Below, piece after piece: positions 21,775-31,800 of a stretch of 40,705 bases of DNA. Made by a program: the position numbers and the translations under genes. The notes beneath the pieces were generated by a model. It searched no databases and had not been told where the DNA came from. It worked only from the letters and a program-made list of their open reading frames with translations. Origin of the DNA: Amphimedon queenslandica (Eukaryota > Porifera > Demospongiae > Haplosclerida > Niphatidae); the NCBI RefSeq assembly GCF_000090795.2, contig NW_003546387.1, forward strand, positions 136,473-177,177. Direction: 5' to 3'. The number at the start of each line of letters is the position of its first letter. Position 1 is the first letter of the stretch.

Positions 21775-22045
21775 AAGGAGCAGGAATGCTGGAACTGTAC
21801 TCCTGGTCGTCATGGGAGATGCAACATCCTCTCTAAGCCCAAGCCGCCTGGGAAGAGTTTCTTTGAGGTAAACCAGTGAGTCAGAAATATCTGACTCTCG
21901 ATGTTGTGCATGCAACAAGTACGGATTGTGCTCTTCTTGCACTTGCATGTAGAAGGAGCAGGAATGCTGGAGCTGTACTCCTGGTCATCACTGGAGTTGC
22001 AACAACCTCTCTAAGCCTAAGCTGCCTGGAAAGAGTTTTTTTGAA
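21775..22045 (+). CDS. Tandemly duplicated 93-bp cysteine-containing exon
   Basis: Two copies of one exon lie 178 bases apart: 21775-21867 (acceptor GCACGCAG, donor GTAAAC) and 21953-22045 (acceptor GCATGTAG, donor GTAAAC). Each is exactly 31 codons, in phase 0 at both ends. The first encodes KEQECWNCTPGRHGRCN, then LSKPKPPGKSFFE. The second encodes KEQECWSCTPGHHWSCN, then LSKPKLPGKSFFE. Flanking intron sequence (TGTGCTCTTCTTG; AACCAGTGAGT) is duplicated too, so the unit is about 178 bp. Equal phases mean either or both copies could be spliced without a frameshift. I do not recognise the protein and found no neighbouring exons, so it may be a relic. The exon limits are inferred from splice signals and the conserved frame. 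Confidence 0.45.
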
Positions 22046-22440
22046 GTAAACCAGTGAGTAGTGACACTCCCGACCTTGCTGAGGCTTTGCTGCATGTCAG
22101 TACATTTTCTGTATGTTTGATGCAGTGACACTATTGTATAGAAATTGTAAAACTAGATGCTGTCTAATCCTAACCACAGCCAGTCTTCATTACTGAATTC
22201 CAGCCAGTATAGTCAGTGCTAAGTGAAGCACTGTCCCAAATTCCATCCTATTAAGTATGCTTTAAACTGTATGGTGCTTTGAGAAAGCGTAAATGTCTTA
22301 GGGCATTTAATGGTGCTTCACATTAATGAGCAGAGAGTTAAGGTAAATTTAATGTTAGATCTATTTCTTGTATCTATTTGGTTTCAGAAAAGGCTCTATG
22401 ATACAAGTGGGCTAACATAAGGCAACAACATGAATGCTTT
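22046..22440. other. Non-coding stretch
   Basis: No gene or repeat is supported. Confidence 0.35.
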
Positions 22441-22770
22441 TTCTGTTTGTATGTTATACTATACTGTACATAATGTGTTTGGCTATATATGTCACACGGC
22501 CCAAAGAAAAGACTAATTTCTTAGCTTTTGGAGAAAAAACATACATTATTTTGATTTGAGGTATGAGGAAAGCTTAGGCAAGGGTTACACATGTTAATAT
22601 TATTAAGTGTGTTGTCACCATAGGTATCAACTGCAAATACTATAAAGAAGAACTGCAACCAGTCAGTAGACGTGTTGGGGGAAAAACTACAAGGAGTACA
22701 TAATGGTGTACATTTTAAATGGCAAGTTTCTTGTTTTAAACAAGGACAAGGACAGCACTGCATTGGCAAA
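22441..22770 (-). repeat. Dispersed repeat R3, copy 1
   Basis: 22455-22650 matches 34175-34410 (TACTGTACATAATGTGT, TTTGAGGTATGAG, TTACACATGTTAATAT, GTTGTCACCATAGG). On the minus strand both copies keep a short similar peptide (FAVDTYGDN and FAVDAYGDN, then NINMCN / DINMCN). The repeat therefore derives from something protein-coding on that strand; the protein is not recognised. Confidence 0.55.
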
Positions 22771-22889
22771 TCAAAGATTAAAGGCTACAGTTAATAAAAA
22801 TTGAATAGTTACAGATGACCATGTTATATTTTTAAAAATCTATAGGCTACTATTGCAGTCCAAGCCTTTTTGATATTTCAAGTAAAGGC

Positions 22890-23110
22890 AATTATATTTC
22901 TGGAAGAAATGAAGCTATTGATTATCAATGTACGGCTAGAATACCTATGCCCTTATTGTTCATTTAATGGCCTTAAATAGAGGGTTGCTCTCACTGTTTG
23001 CTTAATTTTTATATTGATCCCTCGAATTGCTGCTGATGTCACTACAGATTTTTATAGGGACAATGCCTTCACAGTTTATTAATAACTCCAGCCATCTTTC
23101 TATAAGTTTT
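22890..23110 (+). repeat. Dispersed repeat R2, copy 1
   Basis: Matches 32797-33070 in direct orientation (AGAAATGAAGCTATTGATTA, GAGGGTTGCTC, TGCTGATG with CACTACAGAT, TTTATAGGGA). In the plus strand both keep a decayed frame with RVA, ADVTTDFYRDNAF here and ADATTDVYREDAFSVLIF in the other copy. It is a coding-derived repeat of unknown identity. Confidence 0.55.
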
Positions 23111-23523
23111 ATCTCCAAATTCAGTCCACCTGGCGACTGCTTCTTCTTGGTAGATCTTTCTGTATTATCACTTGGTTTTTTAAACATTTATTCACACCGA
23201 TGTATTCTCCATAGCAACCTTAACAAAGACCTATTCAATTTTAGGAGCAAGATTATTAGAAGACTATTAAATTCTAATCGTGCAGTTGATTTGATCAGTA
23301 ACAATCTTTTTAAAATGCCTTTAGTAATTAAAAATGATTGAGTTGTGCACAACTGAGACTTACATATGTTACAATGTACATCTTAACAGTCAACAAAAAG
23401 GGCGTGATAACACAAATAATCATAGATCAAGGAAAATTAACAGGAGACGCACTTAATCACTATCATAAAATATTAAATGTCAATTAGTGTGTATTTATGT
23501 CCAGCAAAAAGCCAAAATTTCTG
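23111..23523. other. 3' flank of the 2A-ankyrin gene
   Basis: No gene is supported. It holds the downstream flank of the minus-strand gene; no clear polyadenylation signal was picked out by eye. Confidence 0.35.
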
Positions 23524-25680
23524 CTAGAGGGGGGTTCTATGGAACTGCCCTGGATTCGCTGGTGTACAAGCATTATCCTCTTGTTCTTTATTGTGCTCTC
23601 TTACGTAACTACTAATCAATGCTGATATATCGCCAGTCTTGGCTACTGATAATGCCGTCTTTCCTTCAATAGATTCAATATTTGGATCAGCCTGCCATTC
23701 TAATAACAACTTAACTACTTCAAAATTTCCATTAGCACTGGCAAGCATTAAAGCTGTACACCTCCTTTTGTTTTGAACATTAGGATCGACTCGTTTCTGA
23801 AGCAAAAGTTTAACTATTGCAGTGTGTCCATATTCACAAGCCAACATAAAAGCATTCCCACCACTATTTCTTTGAACATTAGCATCAACTTGTTTTTGCA
23901 GCAACAATTCAACTATTTGAGTGTGACCTTTTTGACAAGCCAACATAAAAGCAGTCCCTCCATCTTTCTTTTGTGCATTAGGATCAATTTTTTCCTTCAG
24001 CAACAGCTCCACTATTTGAAAGTGACCATAACCACAAGCCAACATAAAAGCATTCCCACCATTATTTTTTTGAGCATTAGGATCAACTTGTTCCTTCAAC
24101 AAAAGTTCAACTATTGGAGTGTGACCTTTTTCACAAGCAAACATAAAAGCATTCCGACCATCTTCCCGTTGATATCCACAATCAACTCCTTTACTAATCA
24201 ATAGCTCAACAACTTCATAGTAACCATAGTAACTAGCCACCATTAAAGCATTTGATCCATCTGATATCTTCAGGTGAGGGTTAGCACCAGCTTGTAGTAA
24301 CACTTTAATAATTGAAATGTGATCATTTTTAGTTGCTCTCATTAGTGCAGTCCATCCATTACTGTCTTGAATGTTAACATTAGCTCCAGCAGACAGTAAA
24401 CTGTGTACAATGTCCTCATGCCCTCTTTCACAAACCAACATTAGTGCTGTCTTGCCTTTTTCCAAAGTACAATCAATATTAATAGTTTCTTGTTGAAGAA
24501 GAAACTCAACTGCTTCACTACCACCAGCTTTTACTGCATCAAGGAGATCTTTAAGATTATGTAAATTGTTAGGATCATTCTTAGTTTTCTCATCAACAAC
24601 TAGTTGTACATGAAATTCATTATTGAGGCCAATTGGATCTAGTGTTTCATCTTCTGCAGTTTCAAATGCTACAACTGCCTGTGATAATGATCTGGGCATT
24701 ATACTACCGACAGCAACAAAACAGCTAGGTGATTCTGGTTCACTTTCTTGTGATGGTATACTGATATTATCAGGCATAAATTGACCTAATGCATTGAGAT
24801 ATAATGACTATTGATGACTGATACCGTACACAAACTCACCTAACTGGTGTAATACAGAGGTAGCAATATCTGATAGTGTACCATGTCCTTGGTTTACTAA
24901 TATCTGGCATATATCACTAAGATACTGCTCTGGATTAAGAGAAGATTCCAACTGTCGTTGTATCACAGACACTAATTGACTTGATTTCCTATAATCAGAT
25001 ATTCCTGTTACTGTTTGAACATTCTCTTTAGTATCAAGTGGTATGAGTCCTTCAGCATACAGTGCATCAGTTACTTTGTAAAGGCTAGTAGTAATAGCAT
25101 TAGTGAGTTTAAGAGAACAAGTCCTTAAGATATCTTTTGGATTATTACCTGCAGTGGTGTATTAGTTAATAATTGCTGTATTATGTGCATGTTTACTTGT
25201 TATAGGACCAGGATTGAGTTCAACATCTCCTGATATAAGGAGAAGCATACGTAGACAAACAATCAAATAGAAATCATTGTAAATTAGGTTAGAACTGCTG
25301 CCTCCAGGTAAGACTACTGACAAAAGATAATTTGTATCAGTAACAGTAACACCAGTAGTACATTGCAGCTGGTAGCAGTTGCCTAATAATAAAATTTGAG
25401 TCAATATACAAGTACAAAGTTGCAAATGTTGTTTACCAATTGGAGGAATCATAAAGATGTGTCTTAATAAAGAGAGACAGTGAAAGAGAAGGAAGAAAGC
25501 AATAAGAAACAGAGCTGCAGGCAGTTTAATTGACTTTTTATTGGATGTAGTACTGCCTGACTTTGCGTTTACTGCAGCTTTGAATGGGTGAGAGTGGCAG
25601 CCATTAGCTGGTCTACTGGAGGCAGCTTGACAGTTGTTCCACAGTCCAATACTTGCTCTCCATTGAGAGATGTCAATCAT
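23524..25680 (-). CDS. 2A-leader, helical CARD/death-like, ankyrin protein
   Basis: Four exons, all with GT-AG junctions in phase: 25680-25437, 25382-25197, 25148-24840 and 24785-23524, giving 666 aa. Residues 1-52 are polar (MIDISQWRAS start, S/T/K-rich). Residues 53-73 are a strongly hydrophobic helix (LPAALFLIAFFLLFHCLSLL). A linker leads to a second hydrophobic stretch (FYLIVCLRMLLLI), directly followed by GDVELNPGP, a full 2A consensus ending at Pro141. Residues 144-247 are a helical domain (ILRTCSLKLTNAI ... YLSDICQILVNQGH) resembling CARD/death-fold domains of innate sensors, though sequence similarity is weak. A linker of about 100 residues follows. Nine 33-residue ankyrin repeats run from about 357 to 645, with a degenerate one before them. 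Repeats 4-7 are nearly identical (GGNAFMLACxxGHxxIVELL). The ATG has a good context (AAGATGA). Predicted products are a 140-aa leader, a 526-aa helical-ankyrin protein and an unskipped fusion. 2A leaders on NLR-type sensors are known from sea urchin, and 2A motifs from non-LTR retroelements; the pairing with ankyrin repeats here is my reading. Confidence 0.85.
25204..25227 (-). promoter_or_regulatory. 2A-like ribosome-skipping site DVELNPGP
   Basis: The codons read D-V-E-L-N-P-G-P, matching the D(V/I)ExNPGP consensus without change. A hydrophobic run ending RMLLLISG lies upstream, as in known active 2A sequences. Skipping would leave the Gly-Pro bond unformed between positions 25207 and 25206, so the downstream product starts with proline. 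Seven codon positions of exon remain after the motif boundary region before the donor at 25196, so the site is not disrupted by splicing. Confidence 0.85.
25383..25436 (-). other. In-frame, stop-free 54-bp intron
   Basis: Intron 1 of the 2A-ankyrin gene runs from GTAAACAACA to TTATTATTAG. It is 54 bases, divisible by three, and has no stop in the reading frame. If retained it adds 18 mostly hydrophobic residues (KQHLQLCTCILTQILLL) between the two hydrophobic parts of the leader. Introns 2 (25149-25196, 48 bp) and 3 (24786-24839, 54 bp) both contain in-frame stops. Splicing is supported by the consensus ends and by the phase match; I cannot tell whether retention happens. Confidence 0.75.
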
Positions 25681-26740
25681 CTTGTAGTGTTACGGTACAG
25701 TAGTGGGAGTTCATGTGACAGTGATAGCATACGATCTATTTATTGCTGATCACATGAAAATAATTCATTGACGCATGAATAAACAGGCTAAAATAACAGA
25801 ATGTGGATTGTTTGTACTACCCTATACAATAGTTGTTTTTGCAACTCTATCTACTGTAACTAATATGATTATTTCACATATCTGTATAGTGTTATTTCCT
25901 GTAAGTAAACCATTATAAGACACAGCAATATAAATTGCATGCTGATTATATACACAAATGTTTCTGATATACATGTATGCCTATTGCCTAGCAAGCTGAA
26001 GGAATGTGATTGACAATTGACGGGACCGGGTCTCCCACTTGTGTCTTAAATATGCGATAACTATCCCTTAGCCAATTTATAACTATTGTACTACCAGTCC
26101 GTGCATGTCAAAAACATCTTTCACATGATGCAATAATTGTGCCAGTAATTGTGCCTCACATAATTCCAATCGTGGACTGGTCAGACTCTTATGGGAGCCA
26201 CTCTAGACAAGGATATTACAACTGATAGGTGGATGTGACCAGAATCAAAATAGATCTTAAATAAAAACTGCATATGTATCTTCAGATGCATCACTAAATT
26301 CATGTTATTATAAAGAGACAATATGCTCAGAACAAGAAAAGCAATATCTATCAATATAAATGTTAGACAAAAGGGGAATTTAGATCTCCATCTCATCCAA
26401 GTATCAACAGGATGGGAAGTTACTGACTCATCTCACCGTTCCATAAGCACTGTAGTAACATTTGATTGCAGGAGAAGCCCCGCACATTACATCAAAGACC
26501 TTGGCTACATCAGCAAAAAATTTACACTTCGTATGATTTTCTATAAGAAAAGGTTAAAATTATACTAAAATGATCTAACTAGAGTTGTACTGAAATCGAC
26601 AATGGTCATTTTGAGCCAATTTTGTGGCATTTAATGATGTTAGTTAGGACATGAGAGAACAACAATTATTAAGGTAAACATCCTCTTGTATAATCAACAT
26701 TACATTCCTAATTGCTATATATATATGATGAAATTTGTTT
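25681..26740. other. Upstream flank of the 2A-ankyrin gene
   Basis: No gene is supported. The first 100 bases should hold the promoter; an AATAAATAG word about 60 bases upstream of the ATG is only a weak TATA candidate. ACCAGTCC near 26094 and GGACTGGT near 26174 form short inverted ends about 90 bases apart, too weak to call an element. An 81-codon open frame at 26323-26568 (+) is unrecognised. Confidence 0.35.
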
Positions 26741-27110
26741 AAAATTCCATTTCCTTTTGCCAATCCACCTGTTTCCTTAGAATAAGATGAGCAACAAATG
26801 GCATTTTCTGATTTAGAAGACCTTTTAGAGACTATAAAACCATCTGTAGCAATTGGATGGATAGTGGCTTTAAGCACTATGTTGCATAACAAAGACAATT
26901 GGCTAAAACCTGCAAAAAATTGGCATGAGACATAGTGGAAGGACATTTGGGAAATAGAAACAAGAATATTAAAATCATTAAAGACAAATACATTTGGGAC
27001 CTGCTGTAGTGACCAAAGTATCACAAACATAAATCAAAATTGCTTTACCATCCATATGGCCTCTTATGTTCAAACCATAAAGTTACTAATCAGTTATCAT
27101 TTAACTATTA
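26741..27110. repeat. Dispersed repeat R4, copy 1
   Basis: Matches 34580-34925 in direct orientation (GATGAGCAACAAATGGCATT, GCAATTGGATGGATAGT, TATTAATAGT). The other copy lacks 36 bases that here encode SDLEDLLETIKPSV within EQQMAF ... AIGWIVALSTMLHN. The difference is a multiple of three, suggesting descent from a coding sequence. The protein is not recognised. Confidence 0.6.
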
Positions 27111-27859
27111 TTAATAGTAGAGCTTCTTTTAAATAATATTTGTAAAATAAAATATTAGCAACAGCCGACAAGGATAAGAGTTCATGAAACCTTGACTGCT
27201 TTGACTCGAGAAAAGAAACATGTGACTCATACTCCGAGCAAAGGGTATTTTATTTCTTAGCAATCAATAATGGAAAATAACTTGAATCTTTCTGGATTAG
27301 AAGTGGCAAACAAGCAACCAGAAACAAAACATCACTCACATCAGATCAACCATAATGATGATCCTTCTTATTATGATCATTATTATTCTTGCCACAGTTG
27401 GCAATTCGAATCTATTTTGGGCCATATATTTTTTCAAAGATGATTAAAAATTGATATGTTGGGGTTGCTACTGGTATTTGGAAACATTGATAAGGGTTAA
27501 AGAAGTGTAACTCATTCGTTACTTTTCTCTCATATATACTAAAAGGGCTTCTGAGTTTAGTGTTGTTGCTGATGTCAGACATTTTATCAAGGAAGTTTCG
27601 AAGGATGCATACAGGCAATGCCTTCAACGCCCATTCAGATATCATCGCTGTTGGAGTAAAGGTACATTCCTCTATAGAGCTGGTTAGTTACATGATGCCA
27701 AGGCTAGAGAAAATTGTTTAGCCCATCTTTCCTACAAAATCTGCCATTTTACTACCATTTTGGTGGCACATTAATTAGAATCAATTAAGTGACTAAGTGA
27801 AGTGTTGAAGAAGAAATAAAACTGAGGCAAAGGTTAAAAGAGAAGGTAAAAGAATCAAG
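27111..27859. other. Region without a supported gene
   Basis: A 77-codon minus frame at 27412-27645 is unrecognised. No repeat or RNA feature was defined. Confidence 0.3.
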
Positions 27860-28790
27860 TCATAATAGTCATAAAGTAAAAATTGAGGTCAATGGGCCTA
27901 CCAGAAAAAAGAGCATCTACTGGTAAGTCAAGAATCAATTAAAGATTACTTTGCATAAGGCAGCTGTTGTCAATACAGCCACTGCAATGGGATGTGCTAA
28001 AGGAATTGTACTGAATACTGAAAATAGCATGCTAGCATGTAATGGTGGTCTCAATTCAATTACAAAAACATGGGCCCAGTGGCGGATCTGGGTGCAAGTT
28101 AATGGTAGGGCCAGGAAGTGGGTGTGTCCACTTTTCAACCAGTTATTTTATGGTTATGCATCTTTTGGCCATTTTTATGATGGGTTTCAACAATTTCCTC
28201 ATCTATGCAGTGCCAGAATGCTCTTCAAGCACTTGTAGGTACTCTGGTGTGGCTTGTGGTTGGCTTTATCAAAACTTGAGGCAGGGAATTGCTTACATTG
28301 CATCTAATGAATCTCATTACTGACTTCTGATGCCCGGGCCATGGCCCGTCTAGGCCCGGGCCCAGATCCGCCACTGCATGGGCCAAAAGTGTTCTCTAGC
28401 GCATGCGCTGTGTCAAAAGAGCTTACGTTTTTATTAAAGACTTTGAGGAATTGAAAGTGCAATTTTTATTAGATATTAAAACTGTAGTACCACTTGAAGA
28501 AATTCCTTTTGAACCCACTATCAATTGGCATGCATTATATTCTGGTATTTATATGAACACTGGAGGTTAAGGGATCAGCAAGGGTTGAAACCAATGACAA
28601 AAGCTGTGTTTGCATGCTCAGTGGATGGCCATTTCCTCCTAACACAATTGGTCTACCAGGGCAAGACTTGTCATCCTTCTTCTAGTTTTCTGAGTAATAG
28701 GCATATAACTTATTTGCACCATCATTGGTCCTTTTGTTCCCCCAATCTCCTAAATGGCATTAAACAAGTGCCCAGGATATGTCATTAGAT
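27860..28790 (+). pseudogene. DDE transposase relic (pogo/jerky type), split by a MITE
   Basis: The frame reads HKAAVVNTATAMGCAKGIVL, NGGLNSITKTWA, is interrupted by the MITE at 28077-28376, then resumes after it as KSVL-stop-RMRCVKRAYV and DFEELKVQFLLDIKTVVPLE, EIPFEPTINW. After a degraded stretch and frameshifts it continues as AVFACSVDGHFLLTQLVYQG and HHHW. This order matches the DDE_1 domain of pogo/Tigger/jerky transposases (VNTAxAxGxAxGI, NWDxTG, VFAxSxxGxFLPxQLVYxGKT, HWS). The first catalytic aspartate region (NWD) is now NWH, and stops and shifts are present, so the gene is dead. A K/R-rich start (LPEKRASTGK) near 27897 may be the remnant of its DNA-binding part. Confidence 0.65.
28077..28376. 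mobile_element. 300-bp hAT-type MITE with perfect 8-bp TSD
   Basis: Terminal inverted repeats of 16 perfect bases (CAGTGGCGGATCTGGG) bound a 300-bp non-coding core. CATGGGCC stands at 28069-28076 and again at 28377-28384. An 8-bp target duplication and a CAGTGGCGGA end are hallmarks of hAT elements. Near the right end a GC-rich palindromic stretch contains CCCGGGCCATGGCCCG. It is inserted into the transposase relic. Confidence 0.92.
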
Positions 28791-30759
28791 TATTGTTAGT
28801 ATTTCTTTACTTTGGAATGTTGTTCCAATATTACTGTTATGTTTTCTCTCTTATTAGTCTTGCCACGTTAATAATAATGAAGTTGATCCAAATTCAGGCA
28901 ATACCTCTGCCTATGACAGGCATGATTGTCTTGCCATTGAGGAGGAGCACCCACTCCGTTGCGAGCAGCCCAGCAGAAAATAACTCATAACAGCATGTAT
29001 GCTGAAAGAGGGGACGTAATTCATCCAAGCACAAAACAATTCTCAAGAATGGGACCACAGAGATTACAATGTCAATTGAACTTTGGAGAGTTGTATGCTT
29101 TTCTGGCCTGATTCTTTAAACAATTTTTTATTAGGTATATGTTACAAGAGTACAAGGAAAACTGTCAATATTATAAAATTAATTACAATGTAATACCACC
29201 TATTATAAAATATGATACCTTTTCAAAAGGTTTGCTCTGCATTATTATATATGTTACGGATACAGTTTGGCTCTTGTACTATTATTCAGTTGTTCAAGTT
29301 CTAGTGTTAAGAGGCAAGAACTGAAATGTTCTGCAATCCTTCAATGTCACTAAGAGTGAGAAAACAAGGTCAGAGCCTTTTAGAGGGATATATTTTTGCC
29401 AACATTCAGCCTACTACAATGGCACACAATACTTTAATGAGTACTATTTGAGTGTCAGTTGCAGCTACAAGTTGAGAAATGGCTCTACTTCAAAGAAAGT
29501 GGTTATCCAATTCAGTGATTAGCTTGTCACTTACTTTTGTTCAGTTGATTTGCTAGAAAAAAACGGTGGAGGCAAAATTGATGCCTGGACGATTTGCAGG
29601 GCATTCAGCAGTTGCTAGAAATCTTAATCAATACAATAATTGAGGATGGAGTTCTTCTGTGCAATAGTAATTGCAATAGAAGTTTGTAATGCAAATTTGT
29701 GATGTACTGAAATTTGTGATGTACTGAATGCCATAACCATTGGTCTGGTTATGGTTCAGAGCAGATCAGTTACTTTTGTAAGAATAGTTTTATATTTAAC
29801 ACAAGTGCTGATCATTATCGGTATATTGGCAGATTAGCTTACGCAATCGGAATATAAAAAAGCACAATTGCCAGACATACTCCTCGTCTAATATCTACAG
29901 TAGGATAGTAAGAAACAATATACGTCTGATTAAGGCAAGGACGAAATGAGGAAGAGGGAGGACAAGTACAGACAGAGAAGAATAGACAAGTTTATGTTTT
30001 GCAAATATGTATTATTTTGCTGTACAGTATTGAACTGTTTGATTTTAGATTGAAGACGGCATTTTTGTAGCTCCTGCTGAACAAATGCAATTGCACTGCT
30101 GCAAAAGAAATGGAGGAGATAGGGATTGTCACTCTATGAGACATTAAGGTAGGGGAACAGTTGACCTACTATAACAACCTGAAGGATCTATCATTGCTTT
30201 GGCTGGCAAAACCAAGCAGGTATGTCATGCTGTTTCTTACTTTATATCAGTTCTCTAATAGGTTGGGAACAATTACAATTCAGGACTTGGAAAGTATGTT
30301 TTTTTGCTTAATTTCTGTGATCATAATTTACAGCTCAAGGTTGTTCAGGAATGCCAAAGTGAGGAAAGATAAAAGCAACGTATTCATTAATTTACATTGT
30401 TGGTTTATTTGGTAACAACACATGCCTACTTTTTAATATTGTTGATACCACAAGAATGTGCAGTGATGTCTGCTTCATAAAGGAAGGTTGAGGAAGAGGA
30501 GAAGGATGGACTGTGACATAAAGAAGACATTATCAGAGAGGATGCGAAAAGTACTGAGAAGATGAGAGGCCAAAGGAATGTGATTCGCTTGTGTCTAATT
30601 TCCTTTGGGTAGAATTAGGAAGATAGAAACGAAAGAAGAAATAAAAGACATTGACAGGGAGATAGAAGCCTTACAGGGAAGGAGACACTTAAAAGTCCTC
30701 CAAATCAGGTCTTTGAGGCTGGAACTAGTGTGTTTGAAAATACACTTGTTTTCAAATCA
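28791..30759. other. Repeat-like region without an intact gene
   Basis: Short open stretches suggest old coding sequence, such as RIRKIETKEEIKDIDREIEA at about 30608-30667 (+) and EIGIVTL, VGEQLTYYNNLKDLSLLWLA at about 30117-30210. None has a recognised family or supported splice structure. Confidence 0.3.
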
Positions 30760-31137
30760 CAGGGTTTGACGTTAGTTATGAGTATAAGCTTTGCTGGCTT
30801 TAAGTTCATCAGGTTAATAGTTGCAGGTGTCATCATTTCTGACAGTCTCTCTTGGCTCAACATTATCACTCCATTTCCTCTAAAGCATATAGATAAATGT
30901 CACTTATAAGGAGGACGTTAATTGTCTTCATCTTCCACCTGGGTCAGAAAATTGCTCTATATTTCCCTGGTCCGTTCTAAACTAGGTCATGGTTTACATT
31001 TGTGGCACCCAATTATTATTAAAGACACTGTCATCTTAGAAAGGATCCAAAGCAGGGCTACCACATTCATTACCAATGACTATGTATCTAGCTATCTTGA
31101 TAGGCTCCTGTCCCTTCACATGCTACCCCTGATCTAG
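30760..31137 (+). pseudogene. Non-LTR retrotransposon reverse-transcriptase end
   Basis: The frame carries GVIISDSLSW, then SSSSTWVRKLLYISLVRSKL, HLWHPIIIKDTVILERIQSR, ATTFITNDYVSSYLDRL and LHMLPLI. This is the conserved C-terminal 'thumb and beyond' region of CR1/L2/jockey-type ORF2 proteins (SLVRSxLxYxSxLWxP, IERIQRRATKxI, YxxRLxxLxxLPL). A stop lies at the leucine-arginine junction near 30909, the frame ends in TAG at 31135, and the polymerase core is absent. It is 5'-truncated, as usual for such elements. ORF2-type elements of this kind are known to carry 2A motifs in several invertebrates, which makes its presence 5 kb from the 2A leader gene notable. Confidence 0.8.
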
Positions 31138-31486
31138 AGAACAAAAAACAGGAAATCAAGGGCTATAATAAAGTATAAATGGCCAAATAATTCATGTGGT
31201 GGCCCAAAAGCACAGGGGGATGGAATGGTGAGCATACAATACCAACTTTCATCAGCTCAGAGGGGCAGGTCACAACCTCCCATGGACTGAACTAAACTCA
31301 TCAATGCTGGCCACTAACAATCTCCAGTCGATGCTTGACCTGTACCTCGTCGTTATCTTGAATGAGGATCCTTTTAGGATCATGAGAGTTCTATAGTGTA
31401 CCATCATTTACAGTCATTAAAATGGCACCAAAGCTATCTCTGTAAGACAATGTGTAAGCCAAGTGTTTTACCAACCAAGTACAAAC
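31138..31486. other. Flank between RT relic and repeat R1
   Basis: Possibly the 3' part of the retroelement insertion; no coding region or poly(A) tail was identified. Confidence 0.3.
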
Positions 31487-31800
31487 CCTTGTAAAAAATC
31501 CCAGCAATATCTTATAAGGTTTTTCATGATTTCACATGATTATACAAGAAAACATAAGATAGTAACCTTGTAAAATCTTAACACAGAAATTCTTACAAAT
31601 TCTTTTTTTAAATTTTGTCAGAGCTTGTGAGACCTATTGTAACTATAATTCTTTTAAGAATTTGAAAGATCTTATGAATAAAGGAATATGCCAGAAAATG
31701 TAAGATCATACCTCATTTAAACTTGTAATATCACACCTTCTAAGAACTAAGATGATCTTGTTAAATTGAAATCTAATAAGATCTTACAAAATCTAATAAG
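31487..31800 (+). repeat. Dispersed repeat R1, copy 2
   Basis: Second copy of the AAGATCTT-rich repeat found at 2478-2805, in the same orientation and with scattered differences. This copy contains an extra ATCTAATAAG word before CTTACAAAATCTAATAAG, and the AAGATCTT-type words continue to about 31890. Confidence 0.7.

Noticed and set aside
23524-23580. A second NPG motif near the ankyrin protein's C-terminus (TPANPGQ)
   Set aside because: It lacks the upstream DxE and the final proline that a 2A site needs.
23773-24204. 143-codon plus-strand frame opposite the ankyrin repeats
   Set aside because: It lies antisense to the repeated ankyrin exon; its periodicity simply mirrors that repeat.
25162-25680. 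Treating the leader as a separate 172-aa gene ending at 25162
   Set aside because: That reading runs through intron 1 and stops in intron 2; splice signals in matching phase connect it to the ankyrin exon.
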